A stretch of DNA of 64,000 nt from Ramlibacter rhizophilus (GTDB lineage: Bacteria > Pseudomonadota > Gammaproteobacteria > Burkholderiales > Burkholderiaceae_C): NCBI RefSeq assembly GCF_004681965.1, contig NZ_SMLL01000009.1, positions 160,698-224,697 of the forward strand. Reading direction: 5' to 3'. How positions within the stretch are numbered: the stretch's first letter is position 1; each line of letters starts with the position of its first letter. Under the pieces are notes generated by a model, which saw nothing but the letters and a program-made list of their open reading frames with translations, had not been told where the DNA came from and did no database searches. The translations under genes were made by a program, and so were the position numbers. Positions 1 to 10,481 of the stretch are shown piece by piece.

Positions 1-808
1 CGCCCGTCATGCCGAAGCCGGCCACCTCGGCGTAGATGCGCGCGCCGCGGGCCCGGGCATGCTCGTATTCCTCGAGCACGAGCACGCCGCCGCCTTCACC
101 CAGCACGAAGCCGTCGCGGTCCTTGTCCCAGGGCCGCGAGGCGGTCTTGGGATCGTCGTTGCGGGTGGACAGGGCCCGGGCGGAGGCGAAGCCGCCGATG
201 CCCAGCGGCGACACGGTGGACTCCGCGCCGCCGGCGATCATGACGTCGGCGTCCCCGTACTCGATCATGCGGGCCGACAGGCCGATGGCGTGCAGGCCGG
301 TGGTGCAGGCCGTGACCACCGAGATGTTCGGACCCTTGAAGCCGAACTGCATGGACACGTGCCCGGAGATCATGTTGATGATCGAGGCCGGGACGAAGAA
401 GGGCGAGACGCGGCGCGGACCCCGGTTGAGGTATTCGGCGTGCGTCTGCTCGATCATCGGCAGGCCGCCGATGCCCGAGCCGATGTTGCAGCCGATGCGC
501 GTGGCGAGTTCCTCGCCCAGGGCCTCGCCCGTGGGCAGCCCGCTGTCGGCCACAGCCTGGGCCGCAGCGGCGTAGCCCAGGTGAATGAATCGATCCATGT
601 GCCGGGCTTCCTTCTCGGACAGGTAGTCCTCGATGCTGAAGCCCTTGACCTCACCCGCGAAACGACAGCCGAAGGCGCTGGCGTCGAACTGCGTGATGTG
701 GTCGATGCCGGACTCTCCGGCGAGAAGACGCGTCCAGGACTCGGCAACCGTGTTCCCCACGGGGCTGACGCAGCCCAGACCGGTTACGACGACACGGCGG
801 CGCGACAT
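1..808 (-). CDS. fabF: 3-oxoacyl-ACP synthase II (partial)
   Basis: Condensing enzyme of fatty-acid elongation: it joins malonyl-ACP to a growing acyl-ACP in the cytoplasm. The visible part starts with an ATG at 808 ([12 protein letters not shown]) and runs 269 codons off the left edge, so the C-terminal third with the two catalytic histidines is missing. The nucleophile cysteine is seen in [10 protein letters not shown] at about residue 168, and the thiolase-fold N-terminal half is intact. It follows acpP by 7 bp on the same strand and is the last visible gene of the fab operon. FabB is the alternative name, but the position beside acpP is typical of fabF. Confidence 0.95.
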   Translation of the reverse strand, partial: MSRRRVVVTGLGCVSPVGNTVAESWTRLLAGESGIDHITQFDASAFGCRFAGEVKGFSIEDYLSEKEARHMDRFIHLGYAAAAQAVADSGLPTGEALGEELATRIGCNIGSGIGGLPMIEQTHAEYLNRGPRRVSPFFVPASIINMISGHVSMQFGFKGPNISVVTACTTGLHAIGLSARMIEYGDADVMIAGGAESTVSPLGIGGFASARALSTRNDDPKTASRPWDKDRDGFVLGEGGGVLVLEEYEHARARGARIYAEVAGFGMTG

Positions 809-815
809 CGATGCT

Positions 816-1905
<1,090 letters not shown>

Positions 1906-1909
<4 letters not shown>

Positions 1910-2850
1910 TGCAGGCTGCCTTTCAGTTCGGCGAGGCTCGCCGGATCCATGAGGGAGAGGCCCGTCAGCTGGGCGTCGATGCGCTTGCACAGGCCCGCGA
2001 GCACCTTGCCCGGCCCGCACTCGACGACGGTGGCCACGCCACGCGCCTGCATGGCGCGCACGCACTCCACCCAGCGCACCGGGCCGAAGGCCTGGCGGTA
2101 CAGGGCATCGCGGATGCGCTGCGCATCGGACTCGACGGCGACGTCGATGTTGTTGATCACCGGCACCTGGGGCGCCTCGATGCGCGTGGCGGACAGGCGC
2201 TCGCGCAGGCGCTCGGCGGCCGGCTTCATCAGGCTGGAATGGAACGGCGCCGACACGGGCAGCGGCAGGGCGCGCTTGGCGCCCATGGCCTTGAGGACTT
2301 CGCAGGCCTTGTCCACCGCCGCCTTGCTGCCGGCGATCACGGTCTGCGCGGGGTCGTTGAAGTTGACGGCCTCGACCACTTCACCCGGGGCGCAAGCGCG
2401 CTGCGCCTCGGCGCAGCCTTCGACCACGCGGACAGCTTCCAGTCCCAGGATGGCCGCCATGGCGCCCGTCCCCACCGGCACGGCCTCCTGCATGGCCTGC
2501 GCACGAAAGCGCACCAGCGGCGCCGCGTCCGCCAGGCTCAGCGCGCCGGCGGCCACGAGGGCGCTGTACTCGCCCAGCGAATGGCCGGCCATCACGACGG
2601 GCATGGCGCCGCCCTCGGCCCGCCACGCACGCCAGGCGGCCACGCCGGCGACCAGCATCACCGGCTGGGTGTTGGTGGTCAGGGCCAGGTCTTCCTTGGG
2701 CCCCTCGTGGATCAGCTTGCCGATGTCCTGGCCCAGGGCCTCGGACGCTTCCTGCAGGGTGCGGCGCACCTCGGGGTGTTCGCCCCAGGCGTCCAGCATG
2801 CCGACCGATTGCGAGCCCTGGCCCGGGAACACGAATGCGAATGAACTCAT
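1906..2850 (-). CDS. fabD: Malonyl-CoA:ACP transacylase
   Basis: Transfers malonyl from CoA to ACP, supplying the extender unit for FabH and FabF. The protein has 314 aa, which is normal length. The N-terminal FPGQGSQ motif (8-14), the nucleophile Ser91 in GHSLGEY and the catalytic His204 in PFHSSLM are all visible. It overlaps fabG by 4 bp and follows fabH after a 37-bp gap on the same strand. Nothing unusual is seen. Confidence 0.97.
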
Positions 2851-2887
2851 CGCTTTTATTCTTCGATGCTTGGTGATCGGGAGTGCT

Positions 2888-3862
2888 TCAATACTGCAGC
2901 AGCACGGCGCCCCAGGTGAAGCCGCCGCCCACGCCTTCGAGCATGAGCTTGTCGCCGCGCTTGACGCGGCCGCCGCGCACGGCGGCGTCCAGTGCCAGGG
3001 GGATGGACGCGGCGGAGGTGTTGCCGTGCTGGTCCACCGTGACGACCAGCTTGTCCAGCGGCAGCTTCAGCTTGCGGGCCGTGCTCTGCATGATGCGGAT
3101 GTTGGCCTGGTGCGGGATCAGCCAGTCGATGTCGGCCTCGGTGCAGTTCGCCTTGGCGAGCGTCGCGCGGGCGCTGGCCTCCAGCACGCCCACCGCCAGC
3201 TTGAAGACCGCCTGGCCATCCATGCGCAGCAGCGGCTCGCCCAGCACCTTGCCGCCGCTCACACTGCCGGGAACGCAGAGCACGCCCACATGGCGGCCGT
3301 CGGCATGCAGGTCGGTGGCGAGGATGCCCGGCTTCTCGGAAGCTTCCAGCACCACGGCGCCGGCACCGTCGCCGAACAGGACGCAGGTGGTACGGTCGTT
3401 GAAGTCGAGGATGCGAGAGAACACCTCGGCCCCGACCACCAGTGCTCGGCGCGCGGCGCCGGCCTTGATCATGGAATCGGCCACCGTGAGGGCGTACACG
3501 AAGCCGCTGCAGACGGCCTGCACGTCGAAGGCGGGGCAGCCGACGATGCCCAGCTTCGCCTGCAGGATGCAGGCCGAGGACGGGAACACCATGTCGGGCG
3601 TGGACGTGGCGACGATGATGAGGTCGATGTCCGTGGGCTGAAGGCCCGCCGCCTCGATGGCATGGCGCGAGGCATGCTCGGCCAGCTCGCTGCTGGTCAC
3701 TTCCGGCGCCGCGAAGTGCCGCGCGCGGATGCCCGTGCGCTCGACGATCCATTCGTCGGAGGTTTCGATGCCACGCTGCGCGAGTTCTGCGGCCAGCTCG
3801 TCGTTGGTGACCCGGCGCGGGGGCAGGTAGCTGCCCGTTCCGGCGATGCGGCTAAATGTCAT
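2888..3862 (-). CDS. fabH: 3-oxoacyl-ACP synthase III
   Basis: Initiates fatty-acid synthesis by condensing acetyl-CoA with malonyl-ACP. The protein has 324 aa. The catalytic triad is seen as Cys118 (QAVCSGF), His251 (IPHQANIRI) and Asn281 (QHGNTSAAS). The conserved DEWI-xxRTGI segment at 37-45 also fits. The start ATG at 3862 gives the usual short N-terminus ([14 protein letters not shown]). plsX ends only 8 bp upstream, which supports one transcript. Confidence 0.97.
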   Translation of the reverse strand: MTFSRIAGTGSYLPPRRVTNDELAAELAQRGIETSDEWIVERTGIRARHFAAPEVTSSELAEHASRHAIEAAGLQPTDIDLIIVATSTPDMVFPSSACILQAKLGIVGCPAFDVQAVCSGFVYALTVADSMIKAGAARRALVVGAEVFSRILDFNDRTTCVLFGDGAGAVVLEASEKPGILATDLHADGRHVGVLCVPGSVSGGKVLGEPLLRMDGQAVFKLAVGVLEASARATLAKANCTEADIDWLIPHQANIRIMQSTARKLKLPLDKLVVTVDQHGNTSAASIPLALDAAVRGGRVKRGDKLMLEGVGGGFTWGAVLLQY

Positions 3863-3870
3863 GGATTGAA

Positions 3871-4935
3871 TCAGCTGGCGGCCGTGACCACGGGGTGCTG
3901 GTTGTCGTTCGCGGCGGTGGCCTCTCCCACCAGCAGCGGCCGGGCGTGGGCGATGCGTGCCTGCACCCGTTCCAGCAGTTGATTGCGGGCCGCATCATAC
4001 GCGCGCCCGAGGGCCTGCCCGAAGGCGAACTCGTCGGCCGAGCCGTGGCTCTTGAACACGAGCCCGCGCAGCCCGAGCAGGGCCGCGCCGTTGTAGCGGC
4101 GGTAGTCCACCCGGCGCTTGAACGCCGCCAGCACGGGCCAGGCCACCACCGCCGCGAGGCGCGTGAGCGGCGTGCGCGAGAACTCCTCCTTCAGGAAGCC
4201 GCCGATCATGGTCGCCAAGCCTTCGCTGGTCTTGAGCGCCACGTTGCCGACGAAGCCGTCGCACACCACGATGTCCGTGGTGCCCTTGAAGATGTCATTG
4301 CCCTCCACGTTGCCGTGGAAGTTGAGGTCGCCGGCCGCGGCCGCGGCGCGCAGGAGTTCGCCGGCCCGCTTGATGACCTCGCTGCCCTTGATGATCTCTT
4401 CGCCGATGTTCAGCAGGCCCACGCTGGGCTGCTCGTCGTGGCGAAGCGCGGAGACCAGCGCCGAGCCCATCACCGCGAACTGCAGCAGGTGCTGCTCGGT
4501 GCAGTCCACGTTGGCGCCCAGGTCCAGCACGGTGGTCGCGCCGCCCTTGGCGTTGGGCATGGGGTAGGCGATGGCGGGACGATCGATCCCCTCCACGGTC
4601 TTGAGCAGGTAGCGCGCCAGGGCCATAAGCGCGCCGGTGTTGCCGGCCGACACGGCCGCATGGGCATGGCCGCCCTTGACCTGCTGCAGCGCCACCCGCA
4701 TGGACGAGTCCTTCTTGCGCCGAAGCGCGACCTCCACCGCATCGTCCATGGCAACGACTTCCGAGGCGGCCACGACGCGGGCGCGTTCGTGCTTGAAGCC
4801 CTGCAGGTCCTCCGCGCGGCCGACCAGCAGCAGCTGTGCGTCGGGATGCTCGTCCAGGAATCGGCTGCAGGCGGGCAGCGTCACCCGCGGTCCATGGTCA
4901 CCGCCCATGCAATCGACGGCCAGAATCGTTGTCAT
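3871..4935 (-). CDS. plsX: Phosphate acyltransferase PlsX
   Basis: Converts acyl-ACP to acyl-phosphate for the PlsX/PlsY route of glycerophospholipid synthesis; acts at the inner face of the membrane. The protein has 354 aa. The signature [11 protein letters not shown] sits right after the chosen ATG at 4935, where the family normally begins; the frame stays open 59 codons upstream but that stretch is low-quality arginine-rich sequence. Conserved internal segments include NTGALMALA and VCDGFVGNV. It lies between rpmF and fabH as in most proteobacteria, but here a 243-bp gap with two hairpins separates it from rpmF. Confidence 0.96.
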   Translation of the reverse strand: MTTILAVDCMGGDHGPRVTLPACSRFLDEHPDAQLLLVGRAEDLQGFKHERARVVAASEVVAMDDAVEVALRRKKDSSMRVALQQVKGGHAHAAVSAGNTGALMALARYLLKTVEGIDRPAIAYPMPNAKGGATTVLDLGANVDCTEQHLLQFAVMGSALVSALRHDEQPSVGLLNIGEEIIKGSEVIKRAGELLRAAAAAGDLNFHGNVEGNDIFKGTTDIVVCDGFVGNVALKTSEGLATMIGGFLKEEFSRTPLTRLAAVVAWPVLAAFKRRVDYRRYNGAALLGLRGLVFKSHGSADEFAFGQALGRAYDAARNQLLERVQARIAHARPLLVGEATAANDNQHPVVTAAS

Positions 4936-5014
4936 AGGCTCAAATGTAGAGCGAGTGAAGCCCGCCGCCCGGGCCCGGACCCCATCGCTGTGCGGGACGT
5001 GCGGCACGCCAGCG

Positions 5015-5054
5015 ACAAGGGCCCGTGCCGCGCCTGCGCGCCACGGGCCCTTGT
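5015..5054. other. Perfect 13-bp hairpin in the rpmF-plsX gap
   Basis: ACAAGGGCCCGTG (5015-5027) and CACGGGCCCTTGT (5042-5054) form a perfect 13-bp stem with a 14-nt loop. It has no U-tract on either strand, so it is not a clear intrinsic terminator. It lies in the transcribed region upstream of plsX and could act as an attenuator or an RNA-processing site. Confidence 0.6.
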
Positions 5055-5083
5055 GAATGCGAAACGTCTCAGCAAGCGAGACT

Positions 5084-5180
5084 GAGTCCGAGCGAGCGGC
5101 CCGAGGTGGCATCGAGCACCGCCGCCCACCACGCGTACGGCGAGGAGCGCAGGTGCCAGCTCGGGGCGCGCCGCGGATTC
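5084..5180. repeat. Structured hairpin repeat, copy 1
   Basis: About 97 nt that folds into one long interrupted hairpin. The base is GAGTCCG (5084-5090) with CGGATTC (5174-5180); then CCCGAG (5100-5105) with CTCGGG (5160-5165); then GGCATC (5108-5113) with GGTGCC (5152-5157). The same element recurs at 25661-25769 with compensatory changes in these helices. Its right end overlaps the rpmF stop codon by two bases. Confidence 0.7.
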
Positions 5181-5361
5181 AGGCGTCGTTCTTGGTCTTC
5201 AGGACCTTGCGGCCACGGTAGAAGCCGTTCGGGCTGATGTGGTGACGCAGGTGCGTCTCACCCGTGGTCGGCTCCACGGCGATGCCGGGCACCGTGAGGG
5301 CATTGTGCGAACGATGCATGCCGCGCTTGGAAGGCGACTTCTTGTTTTGCTGGACGGCCAT
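5179..5361 (-). CDS. rpmF: 50S ribosomal protein L32
   Basis: A 60-aa basic protein of the large ribosomal subunit. It begins [17 protein letters not shown], the family signature, and contains the [15 protein letters not shown]-terminal segment. The ATG at 5361 is preceded by a strong ribosome site (CTCTCTTCAGGAGATCGCC on the coding strand). It sits downstream of yceD and upstream of plsX, the normal order. The classical zinc-binding cysteine pairs found in some L32 proteins are absent, so this is the cysteine-free (C-minus) form. Confidence 0.97.
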   Translation of the reverse strand: MAVQQNKKSPSKRGMHRSHNALTVPGIAVEPTTGETHLRHHISPNGFYRGRKVLKTKNDA

Positions 5362-5504
5362 GGCGATCTCCTGAAGAGAGAAACAGTGCAGGCTGCCTGC
5401 TTGCAGCCGCGACGTGTGGGGTGGGTGGATGAGCGAAGCCGGCCAGGAACCCAGGCGGCTGCGCAAAAGCCCGCGATTATAGCCCACGCGCCCGGCGCGA
5501 CGCC

Positions 5505-6044
5505 TCAGCCCCGCTGCTTGAGCTTGCCCAGGATGGCGAAGGGGTTGGGCTTGCCGTCTTGCTGCGGATCGGCCGCCGGGGCAGCGACCTCGGGCAAGGG
5601 CTCGGGACAGACCTCATGGCGCGGCACCAGCGGCACCGCCATGAGCAACTCGTCTTCCAGGAGGGCGATGAGGTCGAACTGCGCACTGAGGGCGAGCAGG
5701 TCTTCCTCGGAATCGTCGTCCTGCGCCTCGGCGGCGGCCTCGTCGGCGACGAAGCGGAAGGACCGGTCCACCGACAGCGGCGTGGCGACCGGCTCCAGGC
5801 AGCGCTGGCAGGCCAGCGCGAGCACGGTCTCGGCCTGAAGGTGCAGCCAGACCTCGGGCTCGTGGTGCCGCGCGTTGCGCAGCTCGCCGCGCGCGCGCCA
5901 GGTGACGGGCTGGTCGGGGTCGCGCCCCTGGGTTTCCGCCACCAGTCGCGGGTGCTGGCCGACCGTGCTGCTTCCGGACAGTTCGGCGGCTTCTTCGGCG
6001 AAGGCGCGCACGTCCAGCCGCTGGGGTTTGAACTCCTTGGGCAT
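5505..6044 (-). CDS. yceD: YceD family protein (DUF177), 23S rRNA accumulation
   Basis: A 179-aa acidic cytoplasmic protein of the DUF177/YceD family, linked to 23S rRNA accumulation in E. coli and plants. The family pair of cysteines is seen in [10 protein letters not shown], and the C-terminus ends [13 protein letters not shown], which is typical. The ATG at 6044 is preferred; 26 upstream codons without conservation are rejected because they would overlap the divergent maf gene. It heads the rpmF-plsX-fab operon and is divergent from maf with only 25 bp between start codons. Confidence 0.9.
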   Translation of the reverse strand: MPKEFKPQRLDVRAFAEEAAELSGSSTVGQHPRLVAETQGRDPDQPVTWRARGELRNARHHEPEVWLHLQAETVLALACQRCLEPVATPLSVDRSFRFVADEAAAEAQDDDSEEDLLALSAQFDLIALLEDELLMAVPLVPRHEVCPEPLPEVAAPAADPQQDGKPNPFAILGKLKQRG

Positions 6045-6069
6045 CGGGGCAGTGTAAGAGAATCGCCCG

Positions 6070-6678
6070 ATGACGATCGCCCCCGAATCCGCCCCGAGCC
6101 GCCCCGTGGTGCTGGGGTCCACTTCGCGCTACCGCCGGGAGCTGCTGCAGCGGCTCCATCTCGGCTTCGAGGTGGCCTCGCCCGAGGTGGACGAGACGCC
6201 CTTGCCGGGCGAGACGCCCGAGGCGCTCGCGCGCCGCCTGGCGGTGGCCAAGGCACGCGCCGTGGCCGCGCGGTATCCGCAGGCGGCGGTGATCGGATCG
6301 GACCAGGTGGCCGACCTGGACGGCCAAGCGCTGGGCAAGCCCGGAACGCACGAGCGCGCCTTCGAGCAGCTCACGCGCATGAGCGGCCGCTGCGTGGTCT
6401 TTCATACGGCGGTCGCCGTGGTCTGCCAGGCGACCGGCTTCGAGCGCCTGTCGCTCGCGCCCGTGCAAGTGCGCTTTCGCACGCTGGCGCCGCAGGAGAT
6501 CGACGCCTACCTGCGCGCCGAGCAGCCCTACGACTGCGCGGGCAGCGCCAAGAGCGAGGGCCTGGGCATCGCCCTGCTCGATTCCATCGACAGCGACGAC
6601 CCCACGGCCCTGGTGGGCCTGCCCCTGATCCGCACCTGCGCCCTGCTGCGCGAAGCCGGCGTGAGGCTGCTCGCATGA
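6070..6678 (+). CDS. yceF: Maf/YceF-type nucleotide pyrophosphatase
   Basis: A 202-aa Maf-family protein that hydrolyses non-canonical or modified NTPs. The N-terminal GSTSRYRRELLQ and the central VIGSDQVADLDG-x-x-LGKP motif match the YceF subgroup (7-methyl-GTP pyrophosphatase in E. coli) rather than the YhdE/Maf subgroup, which has ADT in place of SDQ. It is divergent from yceD, as in E. coli. Its stop overlaps the start of the next gene as ATGA, so the two are co-translated. Substrate assignment rests on motif type and synteny only. Confidence 0.9.
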   Translation: MTIAPESAPSRPVVLGSTSRYRRELLQRLHLGFEVASPEVDETPLPGETPEALARRLAVAKARAVAARYPQAAVIGSDQVADLDGQALGKPGTHERAFEQLTRMSGRCVVFHTAVAVVCQATGFERLSLAPVQVRFRTLAPQEIDAYLRAEQPYDCAGSAKSEGLGIALLDSIDSDDPTALVGLPLIRTCALLREAGVRLLA

Positions 6679-7430
6679 GCGCGGCCGGCCGGCTGCTGCT
6701 GGTGCCCGCGCCGCTGGACTTCGGCTGCGACGAGCAGGTGCCGATCGAGTCCGTGATGCCCGCCGGCACGATGGCGCAGGCCGCGGACCTGCGCCACTGG
6801 CTGGTGGAAAACGCCAAGAGCGCGCGGGCCTGCCTCAAGCGCATTGCGGAACACCATCCGCTGTCCGCGCCGCTGCAGGCCCAGTCCATCGTGGAGTTGC
6901 CGCGTGAGCTGCACAAGAAAGGCGATGACGGCACCGGCTTCGACGCCCGCGCGCTGCTGCGCCCCGCCCTGGAAGGCCATGACCTGGGTCTCATGAGCGA
7001 AGCCGGCATGCCCGCCGTTGCGGACCCGGGCGCGTCCGTGGTCCGGGCGGCGCATGCGCTGGGCATCGAGGTGCTGCCGCTGGTCGGGCCGTCCTCGCTG
7101 CTGCTGGCCCTGGTGGCCAGTGGCCTCAATGGCCAGAACTTCGCCTTCGTGGGCTACCTGCCGCAGGAGTCCGCCGCCCGCGTGCAGCGCATCCGCGAGC
7201 TGGAAACCCTGGCCCTGCGCACCGGGCAGTCTCAGCTGTTCATCGAGACACCCTACCGGAATGCCGCCCTGCTCGGCGCCCTGCTCCAGGCCCTGTCGCC
7301 CGGCACGCGCCTGTCGGTCAGCAGCGGCCTGACCCTTCCTGCGGCACGCACGCGCAGCGACACGGTGGCCGGCTGGCGAGAACGTCCGCAGGCCGTGGGA
7401 GGCCCGGCCGTTTTCGCCATCGGGCGCTGA
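6675..7430 (+). CDS. RsmI-like SAM-dependent methyltransferase
   Basis: A 251-aa protein of the tetrapyrrole/RsmI methylase superfamily (COG0313-like). Family features seen are the SAM-pocket segment GLMSEAGMPAVADPGASVVRAA, PLVGPSSLLLALVASG, and GYLPQESAARVQRI. The first strand reads GRLLLVPAPLDFG instead of the RsmI-type YVVATPIGN, so it is likely a paralog, not RsmI (16S rRNA C1402 2'-O-methyltransferase). It overlaps maf by 4 bp, which suggests a linked role. The actual substrate is unknown. Confidence 0.8.
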   Translation: MSAAGRLLLVPAPLDFGCDEQVPIESVMPAGTMAQAADLRHWLVENAKSARACLKRIAEHHPLSAPLQAQSIVELPRELHKKGDDGTGFDARALLRPALEGHDLGLMSEAGMPAVADPGASVVRAAHALGIEVLPLVGPSSLLLALVASGLNGQNFAFVGYLPQESAARVQRIRELETLALRTGQSQLFIETPYRNAALLGALLQALSPGTRLSVSSGLTLPAARTRSDTVAGWRERPQAVGGPAVFAIGR

Positions 7431-7442
7431 GCCGCCGGCGGC

Positions 7443-8441
7443 TCAGCGGATGGAAGGCGCGAGCTGCAGCGCGCGGACGGCGCCCGTCCCGATCGAGGCG
7501 CCGAAGCGCGAGGCCAGGCGCTCGGCCAGGTTCTCGCGCCGGGTGTAGTCGATCACCTCCTCGGCCTTGAGCACCTCGCGGGCCACGTAATCCAGGCTTC
7601 CGAGCTGGTCGGCCAGGCCCAGCTCGATCGCGCGCGAGCCGGTCCAGAACAGGCCTGAGAACAACTCGGCGTCTTCCTTGAGGCGCTTGCCGCGGCCCTG
7701 GCGCACGACGTCGATGAACTGCTGGTGCACCTCCTGCAGCATGTCCTTCACATAGGCGCGGTCCTGCGCGGTCTGCGGCCGGAACGGATCCAGGAAACCC
7801 TTGTGCTCGCCGGCCGTGATGAGGCGGCGCTCGATGCCGAGTTTGTCGATCAGCCCGGTGAAACCGAACCCGTCCATCAGTACGCCGATGCTGCCGACGA
7901 TGCTGGCCTTGTTCACGTAGATGCGGTCCGTGGCTGCGGCGATGTAATAGGCGGCCGAAGCGCAGGACTCCTCCACCACGGTGTAGATCGGCTTCTTGTG
8001 CTTCTCGCGCAGGCGCTGGATCTCGTCGTTGATGAGGCCGGCCTGCACCGGGCTGCCGCCGGGCGAGTCGATCAGGAGCACCACGCCCTGCGCGCCCGCG
8101 TCCTCGAAGGCGCTGCGCAGCGAAGCCACCACGTTCTCCGCGCTGTTGGTGTCGTCGGCGCTGATGGCGCCGCGGATCTCGACGAGTGCGGTATGCGGCA
8201 GCGCCTTGCTCGCCGAACTCGGGCCGCCGCGCCAGAGCAGCGCCCACGCAAGAAACACCAGGAACACCAGCCAGGCCACGCGCAGGCCCACGCGCCAGCG
8301 GCGCGCCGCGCGCTGCTCCTGCAGGTTGGCCAGCATCAGGCGTTCGAGCGAGCCGCGCTCCCAGCCGGAGGCGGATTCGGAGGCGACGGGGGAAGGCGAC
8401 GGGGGAAGGCCCGACTCTTCGGGCGGGGGACGGTCGGACAT
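7443..8441 (-). CDS. sppA: Signal peptide peptidase SppA, S49 family
   Basis: A 332-aa single-domain S49 peptidase, the short form. One membrane helix spans about residues 52-70 after a Pro/Ser-rich cytoplasmic tail. The catalytic dyad is Ser162 (ESCASAAYY) and Lys214 (GEHKGFLDPF), and the LLIDSPGGS motif is at 122-130. It probably degrades cleaved signal peptides or membrane-protein fragments in the periplasmic leaflet. It lies 3 bp downstream of the Rieske gene and converges with the RsmI-like gene. Confidence 0.92.
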   Translation of the reverse strand: MSDRPPPEESGLPPSPSPVASESASGWERGSLERLMLANLQEQRAARRWRVGLRVAWLVFLVFLAWALLWRGGPSSASKALPHTALVEIRGAISADDTNSAENVVASLRSAFEDAGAQGVVLLIDSPGGSPVQAGLINDEIQRLREKHKKPIYTVVEESCASAAYYIAAATDRIYVNKASIVGSIGVLMDGFGFTGLIDKLGIERRLITAGEHKGFLDPFRPQTAQDRAYVKDMLQEVHQQFIDVVRQGRGKRLKEDAELFSGLFWTGSRAIELGLADQLGSLDYVAREVLKAEEVIDYTRRENLAERLASRFGASIGTGAVRALQLAPSIR

Positions 8442-8444
8442 CGG

Positions 8445-8807
8445 TCAGAACACCAGCGGTTGGAGGTTGAAGGCAGTATGCCAGCGCACCACGCCCTCGC
8501 TTTCAGAGAGGGCGATCTTGACCAGCCCGCCCCGGCAAGGCCCCCCGGCGCAGCGGCCGCTGTCGGGCTCGTAGGCGGCACCGTGCGAGGCGCACAGCAG
8601 CCAGCGGCCGCTGTCGTCGAAGAAGCGGTTCGGCTGCCAGTCCATCTCCATGGCCACGTGCGCGCAGCGGTTGAGGTAGGCGTGCACCTGCCCGCGCCAG
8701 CGCACGGCAAAGGCGCGGCAGCTCTGGCCGCCGTAGATCACATCGAAAGGTACGGCCGGTCCGGCCTCGACCAGGTCGGCGGAGTTGCACAGCGCGATGG
8801 CGTCCAT
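8445..8807 (-). CDS. Rieske [2Fe-2S] ferredoxin-like protein
   Basis: A 120-aa soluble protein made of one Rieske domain. Cluster ligands are seen as Cys48-x-His50 (NRCAHVAME) and Cys72-x2-His75 (LLCASHGAAY). No signal peptide or membrane segment is present, and no oxygenase subunit lies nearby. Such stand-alone Rieske proteins sit between gph-like and sppA genes in related genomes; their electron partner is not known. It is in a minus-strand operon with the HAD phosphatase (17-bp gap) and sppA. Confidence 0.9.
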   Translation of the reverse strand: MDAIALCNSADLVEAGPAVPFDVIYGGQSCRAFAVRWRGQVHAYLNRCAHVAMEMDWQPNRFFDDSGRWLLCASHGAAYEPDSGRCAGGPCRGGLVKIALSESEGVVRWHTAFNLQPLVF

Positions 8808-8824
8808 GCAGCGCCTCTTTCCGC

Positions 8825-9484
8825 TCAGGCGTTCGCCTGAAGCCAGTCGTGCAGTTCGCGCACCGAGTGAGCAATGAACCGCGGCGCCAGGTCGTGGAAG
8901 CCATCGATCTCATGCGCGCCGTAGCTCACCCCCACCGCAGCGCAGCCGGCATTGCGGGCCATCTGCAGGTCGTGCGTGGTGTCGCCGATCATCAGCGTGC
9001 GCGCAGGCGCCACGCCGAACTCCTCCATCAGCTCATGCAGCATGAGCGGGTGGGGCTTGCCGGCCGTCTCATCGGCGGTGCGGGAGCCGTCGAAGACGCC
9101 GGCCAGCGCGGCCGAGTGCAGCGCCTCGTCCAGCCCACGGCGGGACTTGCCCGTGGCCACGGCCAGCCGGTGATGGCGCGCCTTGAGCGCCTGCAGCATC
9201 GGCAGCACGCCCTCGAACAGGCACAGGTCGTCGTGATGCGCGGCGTAGTGATGGCGGTAGCGTGCCCCCAGCTCGGGGTACTTGTCGGCGGGCACGTCCG
9301 GCGCGGCATGCGCGAGGGCCTGGTGCAGGCTCATGCCGATCACGTAGGCCGCCGAGCGCTCGCTGGGCTCTCGGCCGCCCACATCCACCACGGCGCGCTG
9401 GATGCAGCGCACGATGATGGCGGTGGAATCGAACAGGGTGCCGTCCCAGTCGAAGGCGATCAGGTCAAACTGGCGGGGACGCAT
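8825..9484 (-). CDS. HAD-family phosphatase (phosphoglycolate phosphatase-like)
   Basis: A 219-aa HAD hydrolase of subfamily IA with an inserted helical cap. The nucleophile and acid are Asp12 and Asp14 in FDWDGTLFDS; the lysine motif GKPHP and the acidic motif IGDTTHDLQMA are present. It resembles Gph (2-phosphoglycolate phosphatase), but the assigned substrate is inference, as HAD specificity is hard to read from sequence. It overlaps the 3' end of rluC by 20 bp, a strong sign of co-transcription. Confidence 0.85.
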   Translation of the reverse strand: MRPRQFDLIAFDWDGTLFDSTAIIVRCIQRAVVDVGGREPSERSAAYVIGMSLHQALAHAAPDVPADKYPELGARYRHHYAAHHDDLCLFEGVLPMLQALKARHHRLAVATGKSRRGLDEALHSAALAGVFDGSRTADETAGKPHPLMLHELMEEFGVAPARTLMIGDTTHDLQMARNAGCAAVGVSYGAHEIDGFHDLAPRFIAHSVRELHDWLQANA

Positions 9485-10481
9485 CGTGCGGGTCGGTGAA
9501 GGCGTGAAGCTCGGCGGGAAGGGGCGCCACCAGGGCGATGGGCTCGGCGCTGGCCGGATGGGCGAACTGTAAACGCCAGGCGTGAAGGAACATGCGCCGC
9601 AGGCCTTCGCGCGACAGCGCCTTGTTCACCTCGAACTGCCCGTACTTGTCGTCGCCCAGGATGGGATGGCCCTGGGACGCCAGGTGCACCCGGATCTGGT
9701 GCGTGCGGCCGGTCTTGATGGTCACTTCCAGCAGCGAGGCCTCCGCGAGGCCGGCGCGTGCGAGCTGCGGCGACGCTAGCACGCGGCCGACCTTGACCAG
9801 CGTGATCGAGCGCATGCCCTCGGGGTCGTCCCTGGCCACCACCCGCACGCGCCGCTCGCCATCGGCCTGCAGGTACTTGTGCAGCGGGATGTCGATCACC
9901 TTGCGGCTGGCGGGCCAGCGGCCGCTCACCAGGGCCAGGTAGGTCTTGCCGGTCTCGCGCTCGCGGAACTGGTCCTGCAGGCGGGTCAGCGCCGAGCGGC
10001 GCTTGGCCACCAGCAGCAGCCCGGAGGTCTCGCGGTCCAGGCGGTGCACCAGTTCCAGGAACCGCGCCTGCGGCCGGGCCTGGCGCAGCTGCTCGATGAC
10101 GCCGAAGCTCACGCCGCTGCCGCCGTGCACGGCCACGCCGGCCGGCTTGTCGATCGCGAGCAGGTGTTCGTCCTCGTAGAGCACGGGGAACTCGCGCGCG
10201 GGCGCCGGCCGTTCCTGCTTGAGCCCGACCTGGGCCGACAGCCGCACCGGCGGCACGCGCACCACGTCGCCGGCGGCCACCCGGTCGTCGGCGGCGGCGC
10301 GGCCCTTGTTCACGCGTACTTCGCCGCTGCGGATGATCCGGTAAACGTGGCTCTTGGGAACGCCCTTGAGGTGCCGCACCAGGAAGTTGTCGAGGCGCTG
10401 GCCGGCGGATTCTTCATCCACTTGCAGGGTGCTCGCCTGCGCGGCGCCGGGCCCGCCGCTGCCCCCTATAATCTGTTTCAC
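9465..10481 (-). CDS. rluC: 23S rRNA pseudouridine synthase RluC
   Basis: Makes pseudouridines at positions 955/2504/2580 of 23S rRNA (E. coli numbering). The protein has 338 aa: an S4 RNA-binding domain at about 22-80, then the RluA-type catalytic domain with Asp149 in HRLDRETSG. A GTG at 10481 is the likely start because no ATG occurs before the S4 domain and an upstream extension is not family-like. It is divergent from rne across a long leader, exactly as in E. coli. The start codon is the main uncertainty. Confidence 0.92.
   Translation of the reverse strand: MKQIIGGSGGPGAAQASTLQVDEESAGQRLDNFLVRHLKGVPKSHVYRIIRSGEVRVNKGRAAADDRVAAGDVVRVPPVRLSAQVGLKQERPAPAREFPVLYEDEHLLAIDKPAGVAVHGGSGVSFGVIEQLRQARPQARFLELVHRLDRETSGLLLVAKRRSALTRLQDQFRERETGKTYLALVSGRWPASRKVIDIPLHKYLQADGERRVRVVARDDPEGMRSITLVKVGRVLASPQLARAGLAEASLLEVTIKTGRTHQIRVHLASQGHPILGDDKYGQFEVNKALSREGLRRMFLHAWRLQFAHPASAEPIALVAPLPAELHAFTDPHDASPPV

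Noticed and set aside
10467..10472. TATAAT on the plus strand as a possible rne promoter
   Set aside because: A perfect -10 match, but the -35 position (about 10444-10449) reads GCGCCG, no extended -10 is present and it lies inside rluC; kept only as a possibility.
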